From Acidobacteriota bacterium (GTDB taxonomy: Bacteria; Acidobacteriota; Terriglobia; Terriglobales; Acidobacteriaceae): a stretch of DNA of 64,000 nt. The position numbers and the translations under genes were made by a program. The stretch's first letter is position 1, and the number at the start of each line of letters is the position of its first letter. Where the stretch lies: contig QIAP01000054.1 of assembly GCA_003225075.1 (NCBI GenBank), forward strand, positions 1-64,000. Direction: 5' to 3'. A model generated the notes under the pieces. It had not been told where the DNA came from. It searched no databases and saw nothing but the letters and a program-made list of their open reading frames with translations. Of the stretch, positions 8,419 to 17,772 are shown piece by piece.

Positions 8419-9990
8419 TCAGTCTGCCATTACCTTTGGAGTCTTCGGTCCAGCCGTAGCCGCCGCAATCTGCACGCGGCTGTGATGGCGGCCGTAGAAG
8501 AAATACAACGCCATGCCAATGATCAACCAGATGATCAGCCGCAGCCAGGTATCGCCCGGCAGGCCGGCCATCATCAGCAATGAGATCAGCGCCCCCATGA
8601 TTGGGACAAACGGCACCATGGGCGTCTTGAAGGGGCGCGGCAGGTTGGGATCTGTACGCCGTAACATCCAAACTCCTGCGCATACGATGACAAACGCCAG
8701 GAGGGTACCGATGCTGACCAATTCGCCGAGAATGGCGATGGGAATCACCGACGCAAAAACCGCCACGAAAATTCCCACAAAAATAGATGAAATGTAGGGT
8801 GTGCGGAAGCGCGTGTGAACCGTGCTGAACCAGCCGGGCAGCAATCTGTCTTTAGACATTGAGAAGAACACGCGGGATTGGCCGAGCAACATGACCACCA
8901 TGGTGCTGGTCAGGCCGCAAATCGCTCCCAGCTTCACCAGCAGGCTGCCCCAGCGCACGCCTGTCTTATCGATGCCGACCGCGATCGGATCGGGAACGTT
9001 CAGGGTGTCGTATTTCACCAGTCCGGTAAGCACGCCTGCCACAAGAATGTAAAGAATGGTACAGATTACCAGCGATCCTAGAATACCAATCGGCATGTCG
9101 CGTTTTGGATCTTTGGCTTCCTGCGCAGCCGTAGACACCGCATCAAATCCGATATACGCGAAGAAAATTACCCCTGCAGCTCGTACCACTCCCGACCAAC
9201 CGTATTTGCCGAACTGCCCTTCATTGGGTGGCAGGAACGGAGTCCAATTGGCTACCGCCTGCCCCCAGTGTTTCATGATGTAGTTCGCGCCCAAAGCAAT
9301 GAAGATCAGAAGCACACAAACCTTGACGATAACAATCAGCGAGTTGGCGTTCGCTGATTCCTTAATGCCGATGACCAGGATGACTGTAACCAGTGTGATC
9401 CCAAGAAATGCGACCAGATTAAATACACCTGTCTGGTGCGGCAAAGTTGCAGGGTCAATATGATTGGCCGCAAGTGTCCGCGAGATCCGTCCTAACGCCT
9501 CCCAGCGTCCGTTGTACATCACGAACGGCGCGCCCGGAGTACCCGCCAGCCATGGTGGAATGTGAATCCCGAAATCCTGCAGCAGGCTGAGCACATAGCC
9601 ACTCCATCCCGAGGCAACGGTTGCGGCGCCGAATGCGTATTCGAGAATCAGGTCCCAGCCAATGATCCAGGCAAAAATCTCGCCCAGAGTCGCATATCCG
9701 TAGGTATACGCGGATCCCGCAATCGGAATCATGGAAGCGAATTCGGCATAACAGAGTCCGGCAAACACGCAGCCAATAGCCGCAAGGATGAATGAGAAAA
9801 CAATGGCGGGTCCGGCATATTGCGCCGCTGCGGCGCCGGTGAGAACGAAAATGCCGGTTCCGATGATGGCGCCGATACCCAGGGAAATTAGATTCGTGGC
9901 TCCCAGAGCGCGCTTGAGACAGTGCGCTCCAGTTTCCTGCGACTCTGCCATGATGATGCTTATCGGTTTCTTGGCTAGAAGATTAGCCAT
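8419..9990 (-). CDS. APC-superfamily amino acid permease, CAT type
   Basis: An integral membrane transporter of about 523 residues and roughly 13 hydrophobic segments. TM1 has the APC signature IGAIIGTGIFVLTG, followed by GPAIVFSFILAAIGCVFAGLCYAEFASMIP, which is typical of the cationic amino acid transporter group (CAT/YfnA-like). It probably takes up amino acids with protons; the substrate is not deducible. The ATG at 9990 is chosen because AGGAG lies 6 bases upstream; the extension to 10011 adds only MIIQENR. A second APC permease gene ends 22 bp upstream, so both may be co-transcribed and end at the terminator at 8361-8394. Confidence 0.92.
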   Translation of the reverse strand: MANLLAKKPISIIMAESQETGAHCLKRALGATNLISLGIGAIIGTGIFVLTGAAAAQYAGPAIVFSFILAAIGCVFAGLCYAEFASMIPIAGSAYTYGYATLGEIFAWIIGWDLILEYAFGAATVASGWSGYVLSLLQDFGIHIPPWLAGTPGAPFVMYNGRWEALGRISRTLAANHIDPATLPHQTGVFNLVAFLGITLVTVILVIGIKESANANSLIVIVKVCVLLIFIALGANYIMKHWGQAVANWTPFLPPNEGQFGKYGWSGVVRAAGVIFFAYIGFDAVSTAAQEAKDPKRDMPIGILGSLVICTILYILVAGVLTGLVKYDTLNVPDPIAVGIDKTGVRWGSLLVKLGAICGLTSTMVVMLLGQSRVFFSMSKDRLLPGWFSTVHTRFRTPYISSIFVGIFVAVFASVIPIAILGELVSIGTLLAFVIVCAGVWMLRRTDPNLPRPFKTPMVPFVPIMGALISLLMMAGLPGDTWLRLIIWLIIGMALYFFYGRHHSRVQIAAATAGPKTPKVMAD

Positions 9991-10032
9991 CCTGTTCTCC
10001 TGAATAATCAAATTACGATTCTTGCTCGATAC

Positions 10033-11616
10033 CTAATCGGCCAAATGCGTAGACACGCGGTCCAGGTTCGAACCTCGTGACCACAGAAAGTACACCGGTA
10101 TTCCCAGCAGAACGATGATCAGTCCCGGCCAAGTGTACTGCGGTTTATAGCGCAGTAGCACAACATCAATAAACAATGCCATCAGAATGTAAACGGCGGG
10201 CAACACCGGATAGCCAATTGCTCGATAAGGGCGGGGTACTCCCGGGCGGGTGCGCCGTAACACAAATAGTCCGAAAATTGTCAGGATGTAGAACACTAGA
10301 ACCGCAAAAATAATGTAGTCCAGCAGTTGGCCGTAACTCCCGGAGACGCACAAAACGCATGTCCAGACCATCTGGACCATCAGCGAAATCGCCGGCGTTC
10401 TGTACCTCGGATGCAGCCGCGAGACACTGCGAAAGAATAGTCTGTCTTTCGCCATAGCGTAGTAGACTCGCGCGCCCGCGAGGATAAGACCGTTGCAACA
10501 CCCGAAGGTGGAAAGCATGATGGCAATCGCCATCAACGATCCCCCCATCGACCCAAACATCTGCGTCATGGCCGCCGTGGCAACGCGATCTTCAGTGGCA
10601 TACTTGATTCCGCGCTCGAAGATAGTCGCGCCATTGGGGTTTCCATTCAATGGCAATACGTTCAGATAAATGACGTTGCACGCCACGTAAAGCGCAATGA
10701 CGATCCCTGTGCCCATTGCCAGCGACAAGGGCAGGTTGCGGCTGGGATTCTTCACTTCGCCCGCGGTGAAGGTCACGTTATTCCAGGCATCGGCAGAGAA
10801 GAGCGAACCGACTTGCGCAATTGCCAGGATAGTAAGCGTGCCTACCATTACCGCCGGCCCACCCATCCCAACCTGAATCGCATGCTGCGCGCTCAGTCCC
10901 GCGTTCCGCCAGAAATCTGTGAAGTTCGCCGCGACCGCTTGTGCATTCCGTCCGATGAATAGGCCTAAAAGAACAAACCCCAATAACGCAGAGGTCTTGG
11001 CAAAGGTAAAGATGTTCTGGATGAAGGCACCGGTTCTGATGCCGAAGATGTTGATCACCGAGAGCACTATCACCACTGCGATAGCGACCAGGTTTTGGGT
11101 GCTCAAGCCGATATCCATGTTGCCCAAAACCATTGGACCTACTTGAATGGGCGGTACCTTCCAGAAATGAACGATCCAATGGGAGGAAGCGATGGAAGGA
11201 AAGAAGATGCCGAGAAACTTGCCAAAAGCCACGCCCACCGCGGCAATCGTACCGGTCTGGATCACCAGGAACAGCGTCCAACCGTAGAGAAAACCCCACA
11301 GCGGCCCTAGCGCCTCGCGCAGATAAACATACTGTCCGCCGGCGCGGGGCATCATCGCCGCCAGTTCGCCATAGCTGAGCGCGCCCACGATGGTCAGGAA
11401 GCCGGTGACCAGCCACGCTCCGATAAGCAGCGCGGGCGAATTCACTTCGCGCGCAATTTCCGCGGAAACAATGTAGATACCTGAACCAATCATGGACCCG
11501 ATGACCAGCATGGTGGCACTGGTCAGCCCCAGTCCTTGTACTAGTTCCGTGTCCTGGACAACTTCGGTGTCTCTCAACACAGTTGGGCTGATTGGATCGT
11601 TCGTGCGAGTACTCAC
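10033..11616 (-). CDS. APC-superfamily amino acid permease, LAT-like
   Basis: The protein has 527 residues and about 12 membrane segments. It carries VIGSMIGSGIYIVSAEIAREV in TM1 and the ALSYGELAAMMPRAGGQYVYLREALGP segment, typical of the L-type amino acid transporter branch of APC. It is clearly different in sequence from the neighbouring CAT-type permease, so this is a pair of unlike transporters rather than a recent duplication. A good Shine-Dalgarno (AGAGGGACG) precedes ATG 11616. The substrate is unknown. The gene is the first of a two-permease unit. Confidence 0.92.
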   Translation of the reverse strand: MSTRTNDPISPTVLRDTEVVQDTELVQGLGLTSATMLVIGSMIGSGIYIVSAEIAREVNSPALLIGAWLVTGFLTIVGALSYGELAAMMPRAGGQYVYLREALGPLWGFLYGWTLFLVIQTGTIAAVGVAFGKFLGIFFPSIASSHWIVHFWKVPPIQVGPMVLGNMDIGLSTQNLVAIAVVIVLSVINIFGIRTGAFIQNIFTFAKTSALLGFVLLGLFIGRNAQAVAANFTDFWRNAGLSAQHAIQVGMGGPAVMVGTLTILAIAQVGSLFSADAWNNVTFTAGEVKNPSRNLPLSLAMGTGIVIALYVACNVIYLNVLPLNGNPNGATIFERGIKYATEDRVATAAMTQMFGSMGGSLMAIAIMLSTFGCCNGLILAGARVYYAMAKDRLFFRSVSRLHPRYRTPAISLMVQMVWTCVLCVSGSYGQLLDYIIFAVLVFYILTIFGLFVLRRTRPGVPRPYRAIGYPVLPAVYILMALFIDVVLLRYKPQYTWPGLIIVLLGIPVYFLWSRGSNLDRVSTHLAD

Positions 11617-11685
11617 GTCCCTCTCTTCGAAGCTCTCATTCCGCCGACGTTTGCCGGCGACCGTTTTTTTGATAGCGCCACGACT

Positions 11686-12300
11686 TTACCTCAGAACGCG
11701 AAAAAATGCCTCTGCTGATTTGCCCGGCTCTAGTAATAGATCGGATATCACCGCTACGGTGTCCGCTCCCGCTTCAATTACCGATCGGCAGTTCGACCGC
11801 GTGATTCCGCCAATGGCTACCAGCGCTTTGCGGGTCAAAGATCGTGCCTTGCGAACACCTTCCAGCCCGATCACCGGGTCCGGTCTCGCTTTGCTGGTAG
11901 TAGAAAAAACCGGACCAATGGCAAGATAGTCGGCCGAAGTGGTGTCCGCCTGACCGACTTGCTCTGGATTGTGCGTGGAGACGCCGAGCCAGAGTTTGTC
12001 GCCGATGACGCGTCGCGCGCCCTCAGGAGAAAGATCATCCTGCCCAAGGTGAACACCATCGAAATCCGCCGCGAGGCACAGATCAGCACGATCATTCATG
12101 ATCAGTTTGACACGAGATCCCGCGTGACGTCGCAGTTCCCGCGCCTGCTCGAGCATCTCGCGCGCATTGCCGACCTTGTTGCGGTATTGCAGCAGGGTGA
12201 CGCCGCCAGCGATAACTTCTTTTGTGTAGGCAATCAGGGCGACGGTGTCCGCGAAACAAGAGGCGTCTGCAATGGCGTATAGGCGGGGGAGGGCAATCAT
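11686..12300 (-). CDS. thiE: Thiamine-phosphate synthase
   Basis: ThiE joins HMP-PP and the thiazole phosphate carboxylate to make thiamine phosphate. Family motifs seen in order: GGVTLLQYRNK (QxRxK), LIMNDRADLCLAADFDGVHLGQDDL, YLAIGPVFSTTSK and VAIGGI. The ATG at 12300 gives 204 residues, the usual size. An upstream in-frame Met at 12351 would overlap accC by 32 bp and add a non-homologous leader. No other thiamine gene lies nearby; it follows accC on the same strand with a 19-bp gap and may be co-transcribed. Confidence 0.93.
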   Translation of the reverse strand: MIALPRLYAIADASCFADTVALIAYTKEVIAGGVTLLQYRNKVGNAREMLEQARELRRHAGSRVKLIMNDRADLCLAADFDGVHLGQDDLSPEGARRVIGDKLWLGVSTHNPEQVGQADTTSADYLAIGPVFSTTSKARPDPVIGLEGVRKARSLTRKALVAIGGITRSNCRSVIEAGADTVAVISDLLLEPGKSAEAFFRVLR

Positions 12301-12319
12301 GATACAGATTGAATCGCAA

Positions 12320-13687
12320 CTAAGCGGCGGACCCTTCTTTCTTTCCGGCATTCAGAAAGCGTTCGATGAACGTTGTATCCACACGCCCGACACGAAAATC
12401 AGGGTCCGCAAGAATCTTGCGGTGAAGCGGAATCGTGGTAAACACGCCCTCCACGATAAACATTTCCAGAGCCCGTGACATGCGTGAAATGGCTTCCTCG
12501 CGGTCCTTGCCGCGCACGATCAACTTGGCAATCAGCGAATCGTAATATGGCGGGATCACGCCCTCAGCATAGGCCGCAGTGTCTATGCGCACCCCTGTCC
12601 CGCCCGGCGGATGAAACGCGGTAATCCTTCCCGCCGAGGGCGTGAATTTCTCCGGATGCTCAGCATTGATGCGGCATTCAATGGCATGCCCGCGATGCGT
12701 GATGGGCCCGTGCAGAACGTTGTCCATGCGTTCGCCCATGGCGAGCAGGATCTGGCTCTTCACCAGATCCACATCGGTCACCATTTCGGTGACGGGGTGC
12801 TCCACCTGGATGCGGGTGTTCATCTCGATGAAATACAGTCGTCGCTCCTGGTCCATTAGGAACTCAACTGTTCCCGCGTTCACATAACCGATATCCGAGA
12901 GCGTTTTGCAGAGGATGCTCCCGATTTGATCGCGCAATTCGGAAGTCATTTGCGTGGAAGGCGACTCCTCCAATAACTTCTGGTGCCGGCGCTGGATGCT
13001 GCACTCGCGTTCGCCCAGGCTGACGACATTCCCATAGGCGTCGGCCAAGACCTGGAACTCGATATGACGCGGACGCTCCACAAACTTTTCCATGTAGAGG
13101 TCGCCATTGCCGAAGGCTGCCGCGGCCTCCGACTGCGCCGCCTTGAATAAGGCCGGCAACTCTTCTTCACTGCGCACGATCCGCATGCCGCGCCCACCGC
13201 CGCCCGCGGACGCTTTGATGATCACTGGAAACCCGACCTGCCGCGCCCATTCCAGCGCCTCCCCATCGGAAGCGACAATTCCCTCCGATCCCGGAAGAAT
13301 GGGCACGCCGGCTTTCTTCATTGCCGCCCGCGCTTTCTCCTTTTCTCCCATCAATCGAGTGATCTCCGGCGGAGGTCCAATGAAAGTGATTCCGCAGGTC
13401 TCGCAGACTTCCGCAAAGTTGGCGTTCTCCGCCAGCAGCCCATACCCAGGATGAATTGCCTCTACATTGGCGATTTCCGCGGCACTGATCACAGCAGGAA
13501 TATTCAAATAACTCTGCGCCAATTGCGGCGGCCCAATGCAGATGGCTTCGTCGGCAAAGCGCACAGGGAGCGAATGGCGGTCAGCCTCGCTATAGATGGC
13601 GACCGTGCGGATCCCCAATTCCTTGCAGGCGCAAATGACGCGCAGGGCTATCTCCCCGCGGTTAGCAATAAGGATCTTCTTGAACAT
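12320..13687 (-). CDS. accC: Acetyl-CoA carboxylase, biotin carboxylase subunit
   Basis: AccC carboxylates the biotin carried on AccB using ATP and bicarbonate, the first half-reaction of malonyl-CoA synthesis. The 455-residue protein has the standard three parts: the N-terminal Rossmann-like domain ([16 protein letters not shown]), an ATP-grasp domain with the glycine-rich [14 protein letters not shown] loop and the [17 protein letters not shown] signature, and the C-terminal cap. It lies directly after accB, the usual order. A strong hairpin with a T-tract stands in the 61-bp gap between the two genes. Confidence 0.97.
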   Translation of the reverse strand: MFKKILIANRGEIALRVICACKELGIRTVAIYSEADRHSLPVRFADEAICIGPPQLAQSYLNIPAVISAAEIANVEAIHPGYGLLAENANFAEVCETCGITFIGPPPEITRLMGEKEKARAAMKKAGVPILPGSEGIVASDGEALEWARQVGFPVIIKASAGGGGRGMRIVRSEEELPALFKAAQSEAAAAFGNGDLYMEKFVERPRHIEFQVLADAYGNVVSLGERECSIQRRHQKLLEESPSTQMTSELRDQIGSILCKTLSDIGYVNAGTVEFLMDQERRLYFIEMNTRIQVEHPVTEMVTDVDLVKSQILLAMGERMDNVLHGPITHRGHAIECRINAEHPEKFTPSAGRITAFHPPGGTGVRIDTAAYAEGVIPPYYDSLIAKLIVRGKDREEAISRMSRALEMFIVEGVFTTIPLHRKILADPDFRVGRVDTTFIERFLNAGKKEGSAA

Positions 13688-13702
13688 TCTGAAATCCGCT
13701 CA

Positions 13703-13729
13703 GAAAGAAAAAGGCGCGCCAGGCGCGCC
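13703..13729 (-). terminator. Hairpin with T-tract between accB and accC
   Basis: Two copies of the self-complementary octamer GGCGCGCC (13713-13720 and 13722-13729) can form a GC-rich hairpin. On the minus strand it is followed by a T-rich run (13703-13712). It resembles an intrinsic terminator, or an attenuator that would lower accC expression relative to accB. A one-base loop is impossible, so the stem must open at its tip. Confidence 0.55.
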
Positions 13730-13748
13730 GGTCAACAAATCTCGCAAC

Positions 13749-14249
13749 TCACGTCCGCTGCCGGACGGCAAATAATTCCTGGCCATATTCGATGGGCTGG
13801 CCGTTAGTTACCAGCTTCTTCACCACTTCGCCAGCCACATCCGATTCGATTTCGTTCATTAACTTCATAGCCTCGACAATGCACAGCACCTGCCCCGCTT
13901 CCACCATATCGCCTGGCTTCACAAATGGCGGTGCCCCCGGGGATGGCGCTTCGTAAAACGTCCCAACGATCGGCGAGCGCACAATGTGGAGATTCTCCTC
14001 TACCACGGGCGCAGCTTCCTGGGTCGGAGCCGGAGCCGTCGTGGCCACGACCGGCACCGCTGGCGTGGTCGCCATTTCCGGCGTGACCGGTGGCGCCGAA
14101 TGTACCGCGAAATACCGTGTATCCGGCGCGGCGGAAGATCCGCCCCCGCGCTTAATCCGCACCTTCACATCGCCGCGCTCCAACTCGAACTCGGCGATAT
14201 CCTTTTCGATTAAGAACTCTATGAGTTCCTTGAGCTCTTTCTGGTTCAT
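13749..14249 (-). CDS. accB: Biotin carboxyl carrier protein of acetyl-CoA carboxylase
   Basis: AccB carries biotin between the carboxylase AccC and the carboxyltransferase AccAD. The 166-residue form starts MNQKELKELIEFLIEKD, the usual BCCP opening, then has an Ala/Pro/Thr/Val linker (about residues 50-85) and the C-terminal biotinyl domain with the target lysine in EAMKLMNE. The start at 14249 is preferred to 14312 because it matches the family N-terminus. It lies between pepP and accC in one minus-strand run; linkage of a prolidase-type peptidase to accBC is common in bacteria. Confidence 0.96.
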   Translation of the reverse strand: MNQKELKELIEFLIEKDIAEFELERGDVKVRIKRGGGSSAAPDTRYFAVHSAPPVTPEMATTPAVPVVATTAPAPTQEAAPVVEENLHIVRSPIVGTFYEAPSPGAPPFVKPGDMVEAGQVLCIVEAMKLMNEIESDVAGEVVKKLVTNGQPIEYGQELFAVRQRT

Positions 14250-14354
14250 GCGAGAGTTGATTCTTGGTCCTGCAGCGAGACCGCTTTCCATTTGGGGTGT
14301 GTCAGCCGCCACACTGCCGGGATTGGTTTGGGCGCACCCATCTAGTGACAGGTC

Positions 14355-15455
14355 CTAATCAATCGCTATGAATTCCTTGCTGGTGGGCGTCAGAACTTCA
14401 CACCCCTGGTCGGTAACTACGACCACATCTTCGATCCGGACTCCCCATTTTCCGGGAATATAAACTCCGGGCTCAACGGTGATGATCATGCCCGATCGCA
14501 AGACTTCGGTTTGACCAGCCGCGACCCGCGGCGCTTCATGAATCTCCAGGCCTACTCCATGACCCGTAGAATGCGTGAAGTATCGGTCTAAACCTCTCCT
14601 TTTCAGTGTCTTACGTGCCGCTCGATCTACTTCGCCAACCGCAATTCCCGGCCGCACCTGATTGATGGCTGCCTGCTGCGCTTCGCGCACAGCTTCATAA
14701 ATCTGGCGGGCCTCTTGTGTGTGATGACCCACATACACTGTGCGGGTCATATCTGAACAATAGCCAGCGAGTATAACACCGAAGTCGCAGACCACGAATC
14801 CTTCAGCTGGAATCGGTTCCGCCGAGGCTCGCCCGTGGGGCAGAGCCGACCGCGGCCCGGCAGCGACGATGGTGGGAAAGGACATCTCCTGCGCCCCCGC
14901 AAGTCGCGCGGCGTACTCGAGTTCCGCGGCCACTTCCGTTTCTTTTGTTCCCGGTCGCACTGCCGCCAGGGCTCGATTAAAGAGACTCGCACCCAGGAGA
15001 ACCGCAGCACGGATGCTGTCAATTTCCTCCGCATCCTTCAGCATCCGCAAACGCTCGACCAGCGGTGGCGCTTCCCGCAGGCGAAAAACCGGAGTCACCA
15101 CATCTGCCAACTGCTTTCGGGCTAAGACCGTCATGTGCTCGGCCTCAAATCCCAGCACACCCGCCGCTCGTGCCAGCTTCTTCCGGCGGGTAACTAACCA
15201 GCTTGCAGCCGCCAGGAGCGGAGCCTTGCGACCGATTGCCACCTTCCGGCCATCAACCTCTTCTCGAGCCTGGGAGATATAACGTCCATCGGTAAAGAAG
15301 ACACTGCCGCGTTCGTTTACCAGCAAGACTCCGGCGCTCCCGGTAAAGCCGCAGAGATATCGAATATTGGGGGCATGAGTGACGAGGAAGGAATCAAGCC
15401 GATGTCGCGAGAGCTCTTGTTGCAGCCGGCGAAGCCGGCCTTTGTGGTCCATCAA
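14355..15455 (-). CDS. M24B-family Xaa-Pro aminopeptidase
   Basis: A creatinase-fold metallopeptidase that removes an N-terminal residue preceding proline. The N-terminal creatinase-like domain (about residues 1-130) precedes the pita-bread catalytic domain. All five metal ligands are recognisable: the two Asp in CDFGVILAGYCSDMTRT, His in HSTGHGVGLEIHEAP, and Glu in ITVEPGVY and VRIEDVV. At 366 residues it is the size of the PepQ-like short aminopeptidases. It probably begins the pepP-accB-accC-thiE unit, 106 bp ahead of accB. Confidence 0.93.
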   Translation of the reverse strand: MMDHKGRLRRLQQELSRHRLDSFLVTHAPNIRYLCGFTGSAGVLLVNERGSVFFTDGRYISQAREEVDGRKVAIGRKAPLLAAASWLVTRRKKLARAAGVLGFEAEHMTVLARKQLADVVTPVFRLREAPPLVERLRMLKDAEEIDSIRAAVLLGASLFNRALAAVRPGTKETEVAAELEYAARLAGAQEMSFPTIVAAGPRSALPHGRASAEPIPAEGFVVCDFGVILAGYCSDMTRTVYVGHHTQEARQIYEAVREAQQAAINQVRPGIAVGEVDRAARKTLKRRGLDRYFTHSTGHGVGLEIHEAPRVAAGQTEVLRSGMIITVEPGVYIPGKWGVRIEDVVVVTDQGCEVLTPTSKEFIAID

Positions 15456-15566
15456 ATGAGTTTAGCAGGGAGAAGCAAGAACTTAACCGCCGCGGACGAT
15501 CGCCAATCCTGGATCAAACAAGATCGTAATCTCACCAACTGAGAAGCGAGGACTAACTTCTGTCTC

Positions 15567-15616
15567 TAAAAACAGAACCGCCGGGTTTCCTGACAGGTTC
15601 TTCAGGAAATCCGGCG
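15567..15616 (-). terminator. Intrinsic terminator after pilQ
   Basis: A 15-bp stem (15579-15593 with 15602-15616, one G-U pair) and an 8-nt loop are followed on the minus strand by TTCTGTTTTT. It lies 23 bp past the pilQ stop and so ends the pilus operon before pepP. Confidence 0.9.
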
Positions 15617-15638
15617 ACTGTTTGCTTCAACTTGTTGG

Positions 15639-16622
15639 TTATGTCTGGATGATTCGCGGAGTGATGAAGAAAATCAGCTCCTGGTTGGAGGTGCTGACCT
15701 GACGATGCTTGAACAGGTTGCCCAGAGCCGGAATGTTGCCCAGCAGCGGCACCTGGGTGATGTTAACCGAGTTCTGCGTCTGGATAACGCCACCAATCAC
15801 CACCGTGCCGCCATCAGTAACTAATACCTGCGTGGTGGCCTGCTGAGTGATCAGTGTCGGGTTGCCCTGAACCGTCCGGCCGAAGTCAGGCGTCGTGTTC
15901 TCCACGTCCACGTTCAGGAAGATCGTGCCTTCTGAGGTGATCTGTGGAACCACGGTGAGCCGCAGGAAAGCGTCCACATATGTGACTGTCGGTGGGCCGC
16001 CCAACTGCGCCTGGGTCACGATGGGGACGCGTACGCCCTGGCGAACCAGTGCTTGAATGTTGTTCTGGGTTACTACCCGCGGACGCGAGAGAATTTTCAG
16101 CAAGCCGCGCGACTCCGCCATTGTAAGAATGGCATCAATTCGTACGTTGTTGCTGGCGTTCACGAATTGCAGGCCACTGGTCGGGCTGGTGACGGGCAGG
16201 TTCGAGAACAGAGGAATCTGGGTCCCGCTTGAGCCGCTGCCGGAGACGATGTACATCGGGTTGGGGGCGACACCAGCGCCGACGGCTGTGGGAGTAGTAC
16301 CCACGCTCTGAACACCGCCCACAGCGCTGGGCTTGTTGCCCCAGCCAATGCCAAGCTGCGTACCGATATCGCGCGCGAAGCTGCGGGTCGCAGCCACTAC
16401 GCGAGCTTCAATTTCCACTTCCTGTGTCTTGCGATCCAGTTGCGTGAGCAGGCGATCAATGCCCGGCATCACATTCGGAATGTCAGAGATGATCAGCGCG
16501 TTGGTACGGTCATCCGATATAACATCTCCGCGCTGGGTAAGGAATTTCTTGATGGTGGGAACCACGTCCTTGGAGTGGGCGTAGCTCAGGAAACGTGTGA
16601 CCGTGACTTTCTGGATGGCCAT
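15639..16622 (-). CDS. pilQ: Type IV pilus secretin PilQ, C-terminal part (broken gene)
   Basis: This frame carries the end of the N3/secretin_N region (SKDVVPTIKKFL, RTNALIISDIP) and the whole secretin pore domain, ending in NQELIFFITPRIIQT. In cells with type IV pili PilQ forms the outer-membrane channel through which the pilus exits. The homologous reading continues upstream of this ATG as ...KEAESRRAQQEAEA, up to about 16670, where the N-terminal half is in another frame. As it stands this part has no signal peptide and could not reach the outer membrane. Either the gene is inactivated or the break is an assembly error. Confidence 0.85.
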   Translation of the reverse strand: MAIQKVTVTRFLSYAHSKDVVPTIKKFLTQRGDVISDDRTNALIISDIPNVMPGIDRLLTQLDRKTQEVEIEARVVAATRSFARDIGTQLGIGWGNKPSAVGGVQSVGTTPTAVGAGVAPNPMYIVSGSGSSGTQIPLFSNLPVTSPTSGLQFVNASNNVRIDAILTMAESRGLLKILSRPRVVTQNNIQALVRQGVRVPIVTQAQLGGPPTVTYVDAFLRLTVVPQITSEGTIFLNVDVENTTPDFGRTVQGNPTLITQQATTQVLVTDGGTVVIGGVIQTQNSVNITQVPLLGNIPALGNLFKHRQVSTSNQELIFFITPRIIQT

Positions 16623-17692
16623 CGCTTCCGCTTCCTGCTGAGCGCGGCGCGACTCGGCTTCCTTTGTACATTGGGGTCGAGCACCACGTTCAATCCGCTG
16701 ATCTCATGGATGAGGCGGAAGAAATCTTTCAGATCTACGTCCTTCAGGTTCACCGAGATCGGCTCTCCCGAGTACTTGGGACCGCTGCTCGCCGGCGTCT
16801 GAGACATCTGTGTTTTCTGCTCCGCCGCCATATTCACTGCCGGCTGAATCGCCGGCGTCGTGGACGCGGAAGACTGTGCTGCCTGAGGCTGCATCGCGGC
16901 ATTGGTCTTAGTGGCCAGGAGCTCCGAAGCTGGTTTATCAGCGAATCTCGCCGCTGCTTCGATCGCCCGGGCTGCGGGCTCAATTACGACAGGCTTCTTC
17001 TGTTCGGTTTCGCTCTTGGGTTTGAAAGACGGTTCGACAAATACAAAATCGTTAGCCGACGCGCGCTCCACAGGTTTCTTTTCGGTAGCTGTTACCGCAC
17101 GCGCTATCACCGTCGGCTGATTCGCCGACTTGCTTCTCGCCACCACGGGCATGCTGGCCGAACTCTCACTCTTGCTGACCGCGGGCTTTAGAATGGCGGT
17201 CCTGGGAGCAGCCGACACGGCTTTGGGAGCGGCCGTCGTGCCGGATACACCGACCGTCGCCGGGGTATGCAATTTCAACACCAGTTTGCCATCGCTGCCG
17301 GGCACCAGTTCGTAGGGGCAGGCCTGGACCAGATCGACCACCACTCGCGTAGTGGGCGGGTTCTGTCCATCCATGCCGATACGTACCGACCTGACGCCAT
17401 AGCTATCCACGCTGATGTGGTTCTGCTCGGCCGCATCCACGGTGTTGGGCAGATCCATCACCACGCGGAAGGGACGATCCAAGGTGCTCAGTTTCGGGGT
17501 CACCTGCCCGCGGGCAGTGATCTCGATGCTGATCCCATCTTCGCCATGCATCACGTCGAGCCGCTGCAATGCGGCCCGTTTAGTAGCGGCCGCGCCCGCG
17601 CTCTGCGTCTCAGCCGCTGCTGGCAATAAAACCAGAATCAGCAGCGGTAGGAAAACACCCAGCAGTTGCTTTCGCATCTCTTCTCTCCTCAC
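16586..17692 (-). CDS. pilQ: Type IV pilus secretin PilQ, N-terminal part (broken gene)
   Basis: It starts with a signal peptide (MRKQLLGVFLPLLILVLLPAAA) and then an AMIN domain (about residues 40-145), the peptidoglycan-binding module of PilQ. A long Ala/Pro/Ser/Thr/Lys linker follows (about 145-315). The frame ends in the first half of the STN/N0 domain (VDLKDFFRLIHEISGLNVVLDPNVQ). At that point the expected completion of the domain (about 40 residues in homologues) is missing and the frame changes into ...KEAESRRAQ. The last 25 residues written in this frame are non-homologous. The gene is last in the pilM-N-O-P-Q operon. Confidence 0.85.
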   Translation of the reverse strand: MRREEMRKQLLGVFLPLLILVLLPAAAETQSAGAAATKRAALQRLDVMHGEDGISIEITARGQVTPKLSTLDRPFRVVMDLPNTVDAAEQNHISVDSYGVRSVRIGMDGQNPPTTRVVVDLVQACPYELVPGSDGKLVLKLHTPATVGVSGTTAAPKAVSAAPRTAILKPAVSKSESSASMPVVARSKSANQPTVIARAVTATEKKPVERASANDFVFVEPSFKPKSETEQKKPVVIEPAARAIEAAARFADKPASELLATKTNAAMQPQAAQSSASTTPAIQPAVNMAAEQKTQMSQTPASSGPKYSGEPISVNLKDVDLKDFFRLIHEISGLNVVLDPNVQRKPSRAALSRKRKRWPSRKSRSHVS

Positions 17693-17772
17693 GCGAAGCG
17701 CTTGGCTCTCCGCGTGTGTTTCGTCTAAATCGGTTTTCTGGTCCGTGCCCGGGCACGACCACGGCCGTGCTT

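Noticed and set aside
10060-10080. GGTTCGAACC, a tRNA T-loop-like motif
   Set aside because: It lies inside the C-terminal coding part of the APC permease gene and no cloverleaf surrounds it.
11645-11670. Hairpin CGCCG...CGGCG followed by seven T on the plus strand as a terminator
   Set aside because: The stem is only 5 bp and no plus-strand gene ends nearby; it lies upstream of a minus-strand start.
16664-17191. 175-codon plus-strand frame across pilQ
   Set aside because: Antisense shadow of the pilQ linker; its composition (Arg/His/Leu-rich) is what antisense of Ala/Lys/Thr codons gives.
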